Shown one piece after another: positions 1-9,541 of a stretch of 64,000 nucleotides of DNA (position 1 is the first letter of the stretch; each line of letters starts with the position of its first letter). The stretch covers positions 4,898,001-4,962,000 of the forward strand of contig NC_079490.1 of the NCBI RefSeq assembly GCF_020520425.1. The letters run 5' to 3'. The notes beneath the pieces were generated by a model. The model was not told the origin of the DNA, searched no databases, and saw only the letters and a list, made by a program, of their open reading frames with translations. Source of the stretch: Spinacia oleracea. Lineage: Eukaryota; Streptophyta; Magnoliopsida; Caryophyllales; Amaranthaceae. Position numbers and translations under genes: made by a program.

Positions 1-191
1 AGGAGATCGAAGGAGAAAACGGGAGGAAGGAGAGAGAAAACGGTGGAGCAGCCGAGCAGTAAGGGTTTGAACTTTGAATGAATCCTCGTGTAGAATAGAG
101 TAGTGTAAAGGGGTATATTAGTCTTTTTAAAAGGGGACACGAAAAGTGTTGTTACTAAAATGCCCTCAGCTGTTCCTTTATATAATAGAGA
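1..191 (-). mobile_element. Helitron A, 5' terminal segment (runs off window start)
   Basis: Read on the minus strand, this segment starts at 191 with TCTCTATTATATAA, the 5' terminus shared by two other Helitrons in this window (starting at 2313 on plus and at 15554 on minus), and continues leftward to the window edge. Its first 180 bp are identical to the flanking Helitron on the plus strand. The 3' hairpin and CTRR end would lie outside the window, so length and cargo are unknown. No Rep/helicase coding is visible, so it is presumably non-autonomous. Confidence 0.7.
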
Positions 192-371
192 TAAAGGAAC
201 AGCTGAGGGCATTTTAGTAACAACACTTTTCGTGTCCCCTTTTAAAAAGACTAATATACCCCTTTACACTACTCTATTCTACACGAGGATTCATTCAAAG
301 TTCAAACCCTTACTGCTCGGCTGCTCCACCGTTTTCTCTCTCCTTCCTCCCGTTTTCTCCTTCGATCTCCT
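1..371. repeat. Perfect inverted repeat (180-bp arms, 11-nt spacer)
   Basis: I compared bases 1-180 with the reverse complement of 192-371 base by base and found no mismatch. The spacer is 181-191 (TATAATAGAGA). Because the left arm reaches base 1, the palindrome may extend beyond the window. It is explained by two same-family Helitrons lying head to head, and a transcript across it would fold into a long perfect hairpin. Confidence 0.97.
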
Positions 372-878
372 TCGATCTTCTTCCTCTACGATCTTCTTCG
401 ATCTTCTTCCTCAAAAATTACGCCCTTCGTTCTCAACTCCATCGCAATTTCAATCATAATGGTGAGTATTTTACAATTTCAATCGCAATTTACCCTTTTT
501 CAATTTGATTTCAATTTTCTGACTAATTGAATCTTCTCAGAATTGCAAATCTGGAATTAGTCCGCTCCAGGGTTCTTTAAATTTGGGTGAAATTCCTGGG
601 TGTGATCGATCTTCTTCAATTATCGGGTAAAAGTTCTTCATTTTCTTTTCTGTTTTGTTTAAATTACATTTCTTTTTCTGGGTATTTTTTTTTCTTCTGT
701 TTTGATAATTATTAGGATTTTAATTAGGTGTTGGTAATTTAATTTCGTTTTGTGTTTGTTTTCAAGCAATATTCTGATTTCCTTTAGGTGAATTTAATTT
801 CATTTTGTGATTTTTTTTTCTTCAGGATTTTAGTTAATTTTTAGTTTGCTGAGGTTTCTGCAATTTATTTTTGAGAAA

Positions 879-993
879 ATGGGAAAGCGTGGAAATAATC
901 AGAAGAAAGCCCCTCAGAATTTGAAGAAAATGAAGCTGAATAATGAAGATGTGAAAAAATTCAGTAGTATGGAGGATGAAATTGATGTCTGTA
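879..993 (+). pseudogene. Captured first-exon piece, SAS10/UTP3-like N-terminus (tentative)
   Basis: An ATG at 879 opens a short basic reading frame starting MGKRGNNQKK and ending MEDEIDV, right before a GTAAGT donor. A start MGKRG followed by an acidic MEDEID block resembles, from memory, the N-terminus of plant SAS10/UTP3 nucleolar proteins, but the piece is too short for a firm call. It lies inside Helitron B upstream of an AHL exon from a different gene family, so it is best read as a captured exon rather than a working gene. Confidence 0.3.
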
Positions 994-1388
994 AGTATTC
1001 TCCTTCTTATTGTTCTTATAATTATTGTATTGAGTTTGTATTTATTAGAAATATTGAGTTTGTATTGATTTCTTTGATTAATTAAATTGTAGAGTATTTC
1101 TTTGAATTATTACAGAGTATTTCTTTGAATTATTTTAGTTTGTAGAGTATACCCTATGATTTTATAACCTATGATTTTTCAGTATTATTTTGCAGTTCAT
1201 ATTTATGGGAATAGCAATTTAATTTTAATCAGCAATTTAAAAGACTAATGTGGTACTCTAAATGTTGAATGTATGGTGGGTTTAATTCAGTTAGTTTCTT
1301 TGATGTGTATGTTGCTTCTGTCATTCTGTGCATAGGCTTTGAGTTGTTGCTTAATTTAGATGAGTAGTTATCCTCCTGTTTTCTGCAG

Positions 1389-1548
1389 GGCCGTTTCGAA
1401 AATTTATCACTCAGATTCATTCACGCTTTCAAATGGTGGTGGTCCGCGTAGCAGGGGCGGCGGTTTAAGTGTTTCTTTAGCTGGGCCAGATGGGCGGGTC
1501 TTAGGAGGTGGTGTTGCCGGTGTTTTAATAGCTGCGTCCCCAGTACAG
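1389..1548 (+). pseudogene. Captured AHL (AT-hook nuclear-localised) PPC-domain exon
   Basis: The translation contains GGLSVSLAGPDGRVLGGGVA followed by GVLIAASPVQV, the hallmark of the PPC/DUF296 domain of plant AHL DNA-binding proteins. The piece is bounded by an acceptor (CTGCAG before 1389) and a donor (GT at 1549), so a whole exon was taken with its intron edges. The 5' part (GRFENLS) and the 3' part (SFTLSNGGG) lie in different frames, so the exon is broken. AHL proteins bind AT-rich DNA; this piece lacks the AT-hook. Confidence 0.8.
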
Positions 1549-1744
1549 GTTTGACATCTGTTTATCTCTCACTCTTCCTCATAGGCCAACTTTGTACTTT
1601 TTTTCAGCGTCTTGCAATGGTTATAAGTTGTGGATTGATTAGTTGTACTGAAAAAATGCCACATATTTTTGGTAAAATCTAAATGCTTTGACTGCTCATG
1701 TTGTGCTTTGACTCCAACTACATCCGAATTCGATTTTATTGCAG

Positions 1745-2025
1745 ACTTATACAAGATAAAGTTTGGCCAAATCTATTTGAGTAAGTCGATGCCGACAGAA
1801 TCAGATGGTGAAACAAATAACCCAGAGAATGGCATGGAGCCTCAAAGAGCTGCAGTGGGGAAGCAGAACCACTGTCAGGTTCAATATACCCAGCAGGCCC
1901 ACCTCCAGCAGCAGACACAGTGAGGAGAATAACCAGCACAAAGAAGCTGAAGGAACTAATGAAATGCCATGGACAGCTCAAGCAGAAATGTTGGAGAAGT
2001 GCTTGATCGTCTCACACTTATAACA
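1745..2025 (+). other. Possible further captured exon in Helitron B
   Basis: An acceptor-like TTGCAG precedes 1745 and a GGTTCAG-type boundary follows near 2026. Between them is relatively GC-rich, exon-like sequence with frames open over 70-80 codons that are rich in Gln, Ser and Asn. The frame containing FNIPSRPTSSSRH could be an AHL C-terminal tail, but I cannot confirm a family. Confidence 0.3.
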
Positions 2026-2524
2026 GGTTCAGTTTCTCTCATTGCATAAAAATTCTTAGTACTGTTTGTGGGCTTGGGAAATTGGAAAAGCAATGTTGAT
2101 GATGGGAGTGTAGGGTGAAGTTAAAAGAGCTGTTAGATTTGAATTTGATTGATTATCATCATAATGTTTGGAACTCCAAATGTGTTGAAATTTTTGTATA
2201 ATTAGAAACGAAGTTTGAAAGTTTCAGTTCGTATTCGATGCATAAAATCAGATTAAGATCAATTAGTGTATGATGAAATGTTAAAACGATGTTGAATCGA
2301 GTCATATACGAATCTCTATTATATAAGCCAAGAGGGGAGGGGTATTACGGTAAACACACTTTTCGTGTCCACTATAAAAAAGACGAAAATACCCTCTATC
2401 TTTTACTGTCAAACCACCTCGCGTACAACACATATTTCATTCCTCCGCCCCTTCCCTATCACTCTCACAGTATCACATACTTTCTCTCTCCTTCGATCTC
2501 CCTCAAACCCTCAAATCTTCGATA

Positions 2525-2602
2525 AAGGCTAAGGAGCTCTCCATCCTTTGCGACGCCGAGGTTGGAATCATTATCTTCTCCAGCATCGGCAAGGTCTATG
2601 AA
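2525..2602 (+). pseudogene. Captured MADS-box exon fragment
   Basis: Twenty-six codons read [14 protein letters not shown] then [12 protein letters not shown], the second half of the MADS DNA-binding/dimerisation domain of plant type II MADS factors. No start, I-region or K-box follows. The fragment sits about 210 bp inside Helitron C in sense orientation, so it is cargo and not a functional transcription factor gene. Confidence 0.85.
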
Positions 2603-3825
2603 ATTATTGGTCATTGGTAATTTGGTATGTTAATATGTTTGCTGTATATTAATTCCTACTATACCATCAAATTAGGTATTTGAAAAAATTAGGTATATTA
2701 ATTCCTACTATACCTACTATACCTACTATCGTATTTGAATCTGATTGTTACCAATTAATCTGTTTGCCACAAATTTTATAAGTTTCAAATTGATTATAAC
2801 ATTAGTCTTCTAATCAACCAGAGGTTGTAATTTTAGAATTAGAATTAGGAAACACAATCCTGGGCTTTTACTATTTGACGGAGCAGCAGAGAGGCATATG
2901 ATGCTAGAAAGTCTAATGTGAATACCCTTTTCAACACTCTGGTCAAGATTTAGAGCAATTAGTGCTACAATCTTTAATTGGTATTTGATTATCATGCGCA
3001 TCTATGTAAGCCAAGGTCTCCATTCAAGTAGTAGTATCTGGATGGCTACAATTCTAAACGCATTAACCTCATTCAGGTAGTAATTGGGCCTTTTTGCTAT
3101 GATAAATCAAAGACCCCTGCTGAAATCCAAAATGAGAGAATTTAGGCTAATTAAAGCTACCTAATTAATTTTATCTAAGGAAAAATTACAATATTGAGGG
3201 CTATATGTAGCTCTTCCCCTCTTATAAGGAAAATTTAGGCTTATTAAAGCTACCTAATTATTATTTTTAATCAAGTGCGACCCACAGAAAGTTGTATACC
3301 TCTCTCCCCCTCTTTCTCTTGCTCCTTGATTTTGCATCAAATTTGTTGTTTCTTCGGATTTGGTTCTGTTTTGTGACTCCGAATTACAAATTAGGGATTT
3401 TAATTGCTAATTGTTTTTGTTTTTGCAATTTTCATTACCAATTGAAAGTGTATTTATAACGAGGTTTTGTTTTTTTATTAGGTTTTAGAAATCTGATTTG
3501 GGTTCCTAATAAGTTCTGCCTACAATCTGTTATGAAGTAATTTTAGGTTTTCCAATGATGTTTGTTGAAATTTGGAAATATTCGCTGTGATTTCGATCTG
3601 TTTCTGCTATTATTTATAGAATTACGGAAGTTTTGGTGAATATTACTTGAAATGGCGTAATTCTTAGCTTAAAATTTGTGGCCACTTCTCTCATTTGAAG
3701 CTTAATGGTTATTATTGATGAACTTCTGAACAATTATATGTTTTTAAGTTCTGTTAATTTTTTGCATATTATGCTTGAATCAAATGAAGGTTTGCTGAAA
3801 CTGATTGCCTGATTTTAATTCACAG

Positions 3826-4095
3826 ATGATTACCGAGGCCTTGGTGTCACTCAAGGAGAGAAATGGATCAAGCCATTACGCAATCGCCAAACACATAGAA
3901 GAGCAGAAGGTGAATGATCTCCCTTCTAACTTCAGGATTCTTGGAGCAGAAGCCATTAGAAACTGGACCGACATTCTGGAAGCAAAGCTGAGACCACTGA
4001 ACCAATTCTTGGAGGCAAGATTGTGGCTCAAGTTACTGGTACTTATGCAGTTGCAAGGTGCTACAATTAGCTTCAGCTTGCTTGCTACAGGCTAA
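3826..4095 (+). pseudogene. Captured linker-histone (H15 domain) fragment
   Basis: After an acceptor-like TTCACAG the frame reads MITEALVSLKERNGSSHYAI then AKHIEEQKVNDLPSNF, the first two helices of the H15 globular domain found in histone H1 and plant HMGA-type proteins. Downstream of about residue 48 the similarity is lost although the frame stays open to 4095. The upstream 500 bp look like a 5' UTR and intron taken with the exon. It is inside Helitron C, unrelated to the MADS piece, and lacks the rest of the domain. Confidence 0.75.
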
Positions 4096-4543
4096 CAGGC
4101 TACAACTTACCATCTGATTTATGCAATTATTTAAGTTCGTTTTTATTTCGATCATGCACTTAATAAACCAAATGCTTCCCTCTTTGGGATTGTGATCTGT
4201 GATCAATAAATAGAAAAGAAGGATGCTCCCTTTTATGCTTTGTAATCACATCGATCTATTATCAATGCTAATTAAGAGTTTTTATTTTAATACTATTGAC
4301 TTTACATTGAATTATGAATTTTTTGTGCTATTTGTTAATATTGATGATTTTATCTTGATTTTACAGTATGTTGGCTCAAGGAGATCAAATTTGCTTTTTT
4401 AAAATCGCACGCATCGCGTGCATATAAGACTAGTAACATCTAAGAGAAGGACGCTATGGTCCAATTGATACTTATGTAGAGAGCTTGGTATCGCACAGAG
4501 ATCCCGCATGGATAAATTCGAATGTCCTTTTTACTTATAGTTC

Positions 4544-4943
4544 GGCCCTGTTCGGCAAAATTAGCGGTAGCGGGTAGCGGTTAGCGGTTGAGTAGCGGGT
4601 AGCGGTTAAAGTAGCGAGTAGCGGTGAATAGTAGCGGGTAACGGTTAGCTGTCAAAGTAGCGGTAACTAATATGAGTATTCGGTAAAAGTAGCGGTTGAT
4701 ATTATAAAAATAAAAATAAAAGCAAGAATATTATTTAAAACTTTATTATAAATTTGTCAAACGTTACCCGCTATCTTAAACGCTACTAATTTTAACGTTT
4801 GACAAAAGCTACCCAACCGCTACCTCAACCGCTAACCGCTACCTAAATCGCTACTTTACCAAACACTTACAAATTTTACAAGTAGCGTCTTGACTAGGTC
4901 AAAACGCTACCCGCTACCTCAAACGCTACCGCCGAACACGCCC
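4544..4943. mobile_element. MITE with AGCGGT-rich subterminal repeats, TTC target duplication
   Basis: The ends GGCCCTGTTCGGC and GCCGAACACGCCC are imperfect inverted repeats, flanked on both sides by TTC (4541-4543 and 4944-4946). The left half is built of repeated AGCGGGTAGCGGTT-like blocks and the right half of their complement. A 3-bp duplication suggests a PIF/Harbinger-like or CACTA-like origin, but TTC is not the usual TWA, so the superfamily is open. A degenerate relative lies at 8678-9115. Confidence 0.7.
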
Positions 4944-5400
4944 TTCATTTTTATCTTCATATCAATAAAGGGACTTTTGCTGTTTTTTTTTCTTTTTTCT
5001 TTATCTAGTTATATGAGTTTATTTCCCTCAAAAAAAAAATTATAATGTATGAGTTTATTGTTTATAAACTACTTTAAGCCATGTTTTCCCGACGTCTTTG
5101 TGAAGTTCTATGCTTAGTCTGTATGTTATAAGTGATTTTTTTATTTTTTTGGTTTGGTTTTGTAACAGTAGGTTGGGAGACAATGTTTTTAGGAAGATTG
5201 TTAGCTACTTAATTAGCTTTAATTCCTTTTATGCCTAATAAATAATAACTAGATTATTGAAAAGAACGTAATTAGTGGAATTCATATTTGAGATGAACCA
5301 ATTCTTTTGGAGTTGCAGATTATACTTCGTAATTCGTATGTTTTATAGACAAGGATAAAGAGCCAATTAAGATATTTGAAGAGTACATTTCATTTTCAAA

Positions 5401-5660
5401 AGGTCTTGCGCGCACAAGGTGTACAATAAATTTATTGTATACCAAGATAACTTTTACCCATTTTTTTGTAACTTTAACTTAGTTTTGATTAACTTTTATA
5501 TTAGTAAAAAAAAGTTGATAGATAAACACATTTTAAAGGTTAAATGATTAATTTTATACATTATTAGTGATTTTGAAAGAAATAAGTTTTATTAAAATGA
5601 AAAAAATATATCACTAAAAAAAAGATACGGAGTAACTTTTACGTATATAACCTTAACTTT
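5401..5660 (+). repeat. Interspersed repeat family R1, copy 1
   Basis: This begins with GGTCTTGCGCGCACAAGGTG and a short palindrome around TACAATAAATTTATTGTA. The same start and several hundred bases of similar AT-rich sequence recur at 9908-10195, and part of it in reverse at about 25935-26110. It encodes nothing and is probably a MITE-like element of unknown superfamily. Stowaway-like ends (GAGGGAGTA) follow at about 5680 and 5800. Confidence 0.6.
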
Positions 5661-5814
5661 TAAGCATTTTGAGACGAAGGGAGTATTTCGTTTGTAACCT
5701 TAACTTTTACGTATATAAATTTTACGTATACAAATATTAAGTATCGTACCACATTTTAGGACACCCAAAATAAAAAAAACAGACACTATATTTTGGGACG
5801 GAGGGAGTATTCTG

Positions 5815-5955
5815 TTTGTATTTGCCTTGAACGGCAAGTAACTTTCCAACAACAGGAACCAAAAAAAAGGCAAATTCTAAATTGGATTCACACAACTTCT
5901 TCACTTCAAATTCAAACATATAAATACGCCACACGGTAGTAATGAGTCAAATACA
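5815..5955 (+). promoter_or_regulatory. Orphan copy of the SAP-gene promoter
   Basis: The string GCCTTGAACGGCAAGTAACT, then TCCAACAACA, a TATAAATA at about 5919 and CGCCACACGG repeats the sequence just upstream of both A20/AN1 genes (about 6001 and 7563). Here it is followed by a second promoter copy and not by a gene, so this is a third, gene-less repeat of the proximal promoter. Confidence 0.65.
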
Positions 5956-6000
5956 TTGAGGTTGTGTTCTAGTAGTACGAGTATAATACTTCATATACAG

Positions 6001-6210
6001 TTGCCTTGAACGACAAGTTACTGTCCAACAACAGATAAAAATAAAATAAATTAAAATAGGCAAGTTCTATTTTGATTAGGAATTGGATCCACACAACTTC
6101 AATCCAACCCTATAAATTACTACGCCACACGTACGGTATTAATCATCAAATAACAATACAAGAAAATAATACATACTCTATAGTCTAGATCAATTAGAGA
6201 ATTGAAGAAG
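6001..6210 (+). promoter_or_regulatory. Proximal promoter and 5' UTR of SAP gene 1
   Basis: A TATA-like CCTATAAATTA lies at about 6109-6117, roughly 95 bp before the ATG at 6211. The block from GCCTTGAACGACAAGTTACT to the leader GATCAATTAGAGAAT is shared with the second gene. The conservation between copies marks it as the likely promoter plus leader. Confidence 0.5.
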
Positions 6211-6681
6211 ATGGAGAACAACAACAACAACAACAACAACAACAAAAACACAATTGATAATGTTCAACATCAAGCATCAAACTCTACGACGAAGAATGGA
6301 TGTGGTTTCTTTGGTAAACCGACCGCGACTGAAGAGTTGTTCGCTAGAGCTATTGAGACGAAATTAGTGAAGCAATATGACGGTTTAGTTAGTCCGTTTT
6401 GGGAGGCAATATTTCGTGAAAATAATGCAAGAAAGAAGCACGTACGTGTTATTTCTAAAGTCAATATAGATCACGAAACTACTAAAAACCGGTGTGATTC
6501 CTGCAAGAAACGGATCAAGTTGATCGGATTCAAGTGCAAGTGCGACGGAATCTATTGCGGGTCCCACCGTTACCCGGAGGTGCATTCTTGTAAGTTTGAT
6601 CATAAGGAGGTTGGACGTCACAGGCTTTCTAAAACGTTGTACGCATCTGCTTGTAAGGCTGCCAAGATCAATTACATGTAA
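6211..6681 (+). CDS. A20/AN1-type stress-associated zinc-finger protein, copy 1
   Basis: An intronless frame of 156 aa. After MEN comes a poly-Asn run encoded by AAC repeats. Residues 28-48 match the core of an A20 finger (GCGFFGKPTA) but keep only one of its four cysteines. Residues 95-127 form a complete AN1 finger, CxxC-x10-CxC-x4-CxxH-x5-HxC. Plant SAP proteins of this size act in stress signalling, with A20 binding ubiquitin; the A20 loss suggests ubiquitin binding is altered, which is inference. The ATG at 6211 was chosen because the sister gene starts at the equivalent codon. Tandem copy at 7763. Confidence 0.88.
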   Translation: MENNNNNNNNNKNTIDNVQHQASNSTTKNGCGFFGKPTATEELFARAIETKLVKQYDGLVSPFWEAIFRENNARKKHVRVISKVNIDHETTKNRCDSCKKRIKLIGFKCKCDGIYCGSHRYPEVHSCKFDHKEVGRHRLSKTLYASACKAAKINYM

Positions 6682-6948
6682 AATTGTACTCCGTAACTTT
6701 TTTTATTCAAAGACATACAACATATTTGTACAGTAGTATTTGTTAATTTGGTTCTTTTTATGATCAATATAATGATACTTGTTTTTGGTTAAATTCGTTA
6801 AGTTCTTTATTGTAATTTGCTTTCTGTTGATTTGAACTTTAACGGATTGATTTAATCATATATCACTTGATCTTGCTATAGTTGTCGAATTTTCTTTCTG
6901 TCGGTCTGTCCCTCCAGAATTCTCTAGAACAATATAAAGCGAGACTAT

Positions 6949-7200
6949 ACCTGTCAAACGGGTCGATTCGATCGGGTTATTAAATAAATTACTTCAGGCT
7001 CGGGTTAATTAGGCTTAGACACTTTTTGGTTCGGGTTTATAAATGTTTGTTCAAGACCCATAACTTTCGAGATCGGGTCAGCCCAACGGGTTAAGAGATT
7101 TTAAAATACGTATTATATTTTAATTAATTTGTGTAATAAATATACAAAATATGTGCACATATTATCAACATTTTAACACATATAATTTGTGTAACAAATA
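6949..7200. other. GGGTCG-rich spacer, probable MITE remnant
   Basis: This non-coding stretch downstream of SAP gene 1 contains CGGGTCGATTCGATCGGG and CGGGTCAGCCCAACGGG, which look like the facing ends of a small hAT-type MITE, followed by AT-rich DNA with short internal repeats (AACATATAATTTGTG). A similar CGGGTCGGTTTGATCGG motif follows SAP gene 2 at about 8656, so the block was part of the duplicated unit. Confidence 0.35.
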
Positions 7201-7219
7201 TACGGAATATATTAACATA

Positions 7220-7473
7220 CTACCTCCGTTTCAAAAAGATCTTTACAGTTACTATTTGCACGGACTCCAATGCAATATTTAACTACTAATATATCTAATT
7301 TCGTATATGAAAAAATTATAAAATTTGATATTCTGAAAATACATCCCGAGACCAATCTAACAAAATCGTACATGTAACATTTTGTTGTATATAATGGTAA
7401 GAATTTACGGTTAAAGTTTTTATACTTTGGACACATTTTCCAAAGCGTAAAGAACTTTTTGAAACGGAGGTAG
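7220..7473. mobile_element. Stowaway-type MITE
   Basis: Inverted ends CTACCTCCGTTTCAAAAAG and CTTTTTGAAACGGAGGTAG are flanked by TA on each side (7218-7219 and 7474-7475), the Tc1/mariner signature. It lies between the two SAP genes. Its interior shows weak complementary symmetry and encodes nothing. Confidence 0.85.
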
Positions 7474-7552
7474 TATATTCTTACAATGTCAACCAACCGT
7501 ATTGGTTGTTTAATTTGTGCAATATATATACGAATTAGATCTTTAGAATAAT

Positions 7553-7762
7553 ACTTCGTATATAATTGCCTTGAACAGCAAGTTACTGTCCAACAACATA
7601 CAAAAAATAGGCAAGTTCTATTTTGACTAGGAATTGGATCCACATATATAACTTCAATCCAAAGTCCAAACATATAAATTCACCAGTGCACACGGTAGTA
7701 ACATCAAATAAAAATACAAGAAAACAATACTTCAATCTAGATCAATTAGAGAATCGAAGAAG
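7553..7762 (+). promoter_or_regulatory. Proximal promoter and 5' UTR of SAP gene 2
   Basis: This is the second copy of the GCCTTGAACAGCAAGTTACT block, with ACATATAAATTCACC as TATA-like element about 95 bp before the ATG at 7763. It is closely similar to 6001-6210, so the two genes probably kept similar core promoters, although a Stowaway MITE now lies only about 80 bp upstream. Confidence 0.5.
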
Positions 7763-7768
7763 ATGGAG

Positions 7769-7806
<38 letters not shown>

Positions 7807-8236
7807 AAACACAATTGATAATGTTCAACGTCAAGCATCAAACTCTGCAACGAAGAATGGATGTGGTTTCTTTGGTAATCCGGCGACTCAAGAGTTGTTC
7901 GGTAGAGCTACTGAGACGGAAGTGAAGCGATATGACGGTATAATTAGTCTGTTTTGGGAGGCAATATTTCGTGAAAATAATGCAAAAAAGAAGCGCGTAC
8001 GTGTTATTTCTAAAATCAATATAGATCACGAAACTACTAAAAACCGGTGTGATGCGTGCAAGAAACGGATCAAGTTGATCGGATTCAAGTGCAAGTGTGA
8101 CGGAATCTATTGCGGGTCCCACCGCTATCCGGAGGCGCATTCTTGTAAGTTCGATCATAAGGAGGTTGGACGTAATGCACTTTCCAAAACGTTGTACGCA
8201 TCTGCTTGTAAGGCTGCCAAGATTAATTACATGTAA
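7763..8236 (+). CDS. A20/AN1-type stress-associated zinc-finger protein, copy 2
   Basis: An intronless frame of 157 aa, a tandem paralogue of the gene at 6211. It has a longer poly-Asn run after MEN, a one-cysteine A20 remnant (GCGFFGNPAT) and a complete AN1 finger with the same spacing, ending AAKINYM. Differences from copy 1 are mostly substitutions plus short indels around the A20 remnant, and the frame is open, so selection on the AN1 part is likely. The 3' region contains a local duplication: the TTTGTACAGTATT to GATACTTGTT segment appears at about 8288-8338 and again at 8412-8470. Confidence 0.88.
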
Positions 8237-8677
8237 AATTATTGCAACTTTTTTTTTTATTCAAAGGTATATATAACATATTAATTTGTACAGTATTATT
8301 TGTTAATTTGGTTCTTTTTATGATCAATGATACTTGTTTTTGGTTATATTCGTTAAGTTTTTTTTACGCTACAAGAAGTTGTATCTTTGATGACAATCCA
8401 ATTACAACATATTTGTACAGTATTCTTCGTTAATTTGGTTCTTTTTATGATCAATATAATGATACTTGTTCTTGGTTAAAGTCGTTAAGTGTTTTTTGTT
8501 TGTTGTAATTTGCTTTCTGTTGAACTTTAAAAGATTGATTCAATAACATATCACTTGATCTTGCTTTAGTTGTCGAATACTCAAATTTTCTCTCAATCAG
8601 TCTCTTCCTCTAGAATTCTCTAGAAACAATATACAACGAGACTACAGCAGTAAAACGGGTCGGTTTGATCGGATATC

Positions 8678-9115
8678 TTTAAGCGGTTGAGTACAAATAG
8701 CGGTAAACTAGTAGCGTTTAATGGGTAACTAGTACAAATATTCAGGGTAAAGGTTAAAATTGTAATAATCCAATAAAACCTACGAAGTATAATATTTTTT
8801 AGAACTTATTTTATCAAACAATCAATACTTTTGAAAGCTAATATATTTAATGTTTGAAAAAGTTATCCAACCGCTACCTTTACGGTGTCTACACTAACCG
8901 TTACCTTAAAGTAGCGTTTTGAATTGGTCCATACAATACTCGCTAGTGGCATGCTGCATCTACTTCAAAGGTTGAAAGCCTCTGAACACGCCATAATTGT
9001 TAACTTGTCAAACGCTCTTATTTTTTCAACTACCATTTTAAAACATTTGACCTAATCAAAATGGTTAGTAGTAACTTCGACTCTGTATTTAAAACGCTAC
9101 CGCCGAGCAGGGTCC
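8678..9115. mobile_element. Degenerate relative of the AGCGGT-rich MITE
   Basis: The right end CGCTACCGCCGAGCAGGGTCC matches the terminus of the element at 4544-4943, and the body has scattered AGCGGTAAAC and AACCGCTACC blocks facing each other. The left terminus is not recognisable. No coding sequence is present. Confidence 0.5.
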
Positions 9116-9179
9116 TAACATCAAACAAGCTAGTGCAGTGTATGTAATACTACGTATTGTAATGTACATAAACAATGGG

Positions 9180-9541
9180 TAGACCTGATCAAATGGCGGG
9201 CCAGGCCGGGTTCGGGTCGGGCCGAGCGAATAAAAATCTGCCCATTATGCCGGGCCGGACCAAGATTCGGGCCATTTTTTGTGCCCAAAACCCGCTATTT
9301 CGGGACAAAATGAGCGGGCTTTTCGGGCCATTTGCGACCCGGGCCAAATTTATAACTAAAATTGTTGTTTTACGTTGTCCAAAGCCCGCAGATTTTTAAA
9401 AAAGTTCGGGCCGGGCCCGAAAAGCAGGCCGAAATATTCTGCCCAAAACCCGTTTAATTTCGGGCCGGGCCCGAAAAGCAGGCCGAAATATTCTGCCAAA
9501 ACCCGTTAATTTTCGGGCCGGGCCCATGATGATCAGCTCTA
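9180..9541. mobile_element. hAT-type MITE, GC-rich (GGGCCG family)
   Basis: Terminal inverted repeats TAGACCTGATC and GATCAGCTCTA are flanked by a perfect 8-bp duplication, ACAATGGG (9172-9179 and 9542-9549). The interior is rich in CGGGCCGGGCCC, with a tandem duplication of about 55 bp near 9405-9515 (CGGGCCGGGCCCGAAAAGCA). Open frames across it are composition artefacts. Confidence 0.85.

Larger units (their letters stand above)
192..2312 (+). mobile_element. Helitron B, plus-strand body interrupted near its 5' end
   Basis: The sequence from 192 (TAAAGGAACAGCTG) continues exactly as a Helitron of this family would after its first 11 bases TCTCTATTATA. Those 11 bases should lie left of the inserted Helitron A, outside the window. 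The body carries exon-like pieces of at least one unrelated gene (AHL), flanked by splice-site-like sequence, which is typical of gene capture. I could not find a convincing 3' hairpin plus CTAG before the next Helitron at 2313, so the right limit is only an upper guess; Helitron C may be nested inside it. Confidence 0.5.
2313..4433 (+). mobile_element. Helitron C, complete non-autonomous element
   Basis: The element starts TCTCTATTATATAAGC at 2313 directly after an A and ends in CTAG (4430-4433) directly before a T, as expected for insertion between A and T. About 8 bp upstream of the end is a hairpin, GCACGC-ATC-GCGTGC (4407-4421). It has no target-site duplication or TIR, as expected. Its 2121 bp contain no helicase but hold pieces of a MADS-box gene and of a linker-histone gene. 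Its 3' end (ATATAAGACTAG) matches that of Helitron D. Confidence 0.85.

Noticed and set aside
160-459. A 99-codon frame in the palindrome arm
   Set aside because: It reads Helitron 5' terminal sequence with no domain and arises from the structure explained above.
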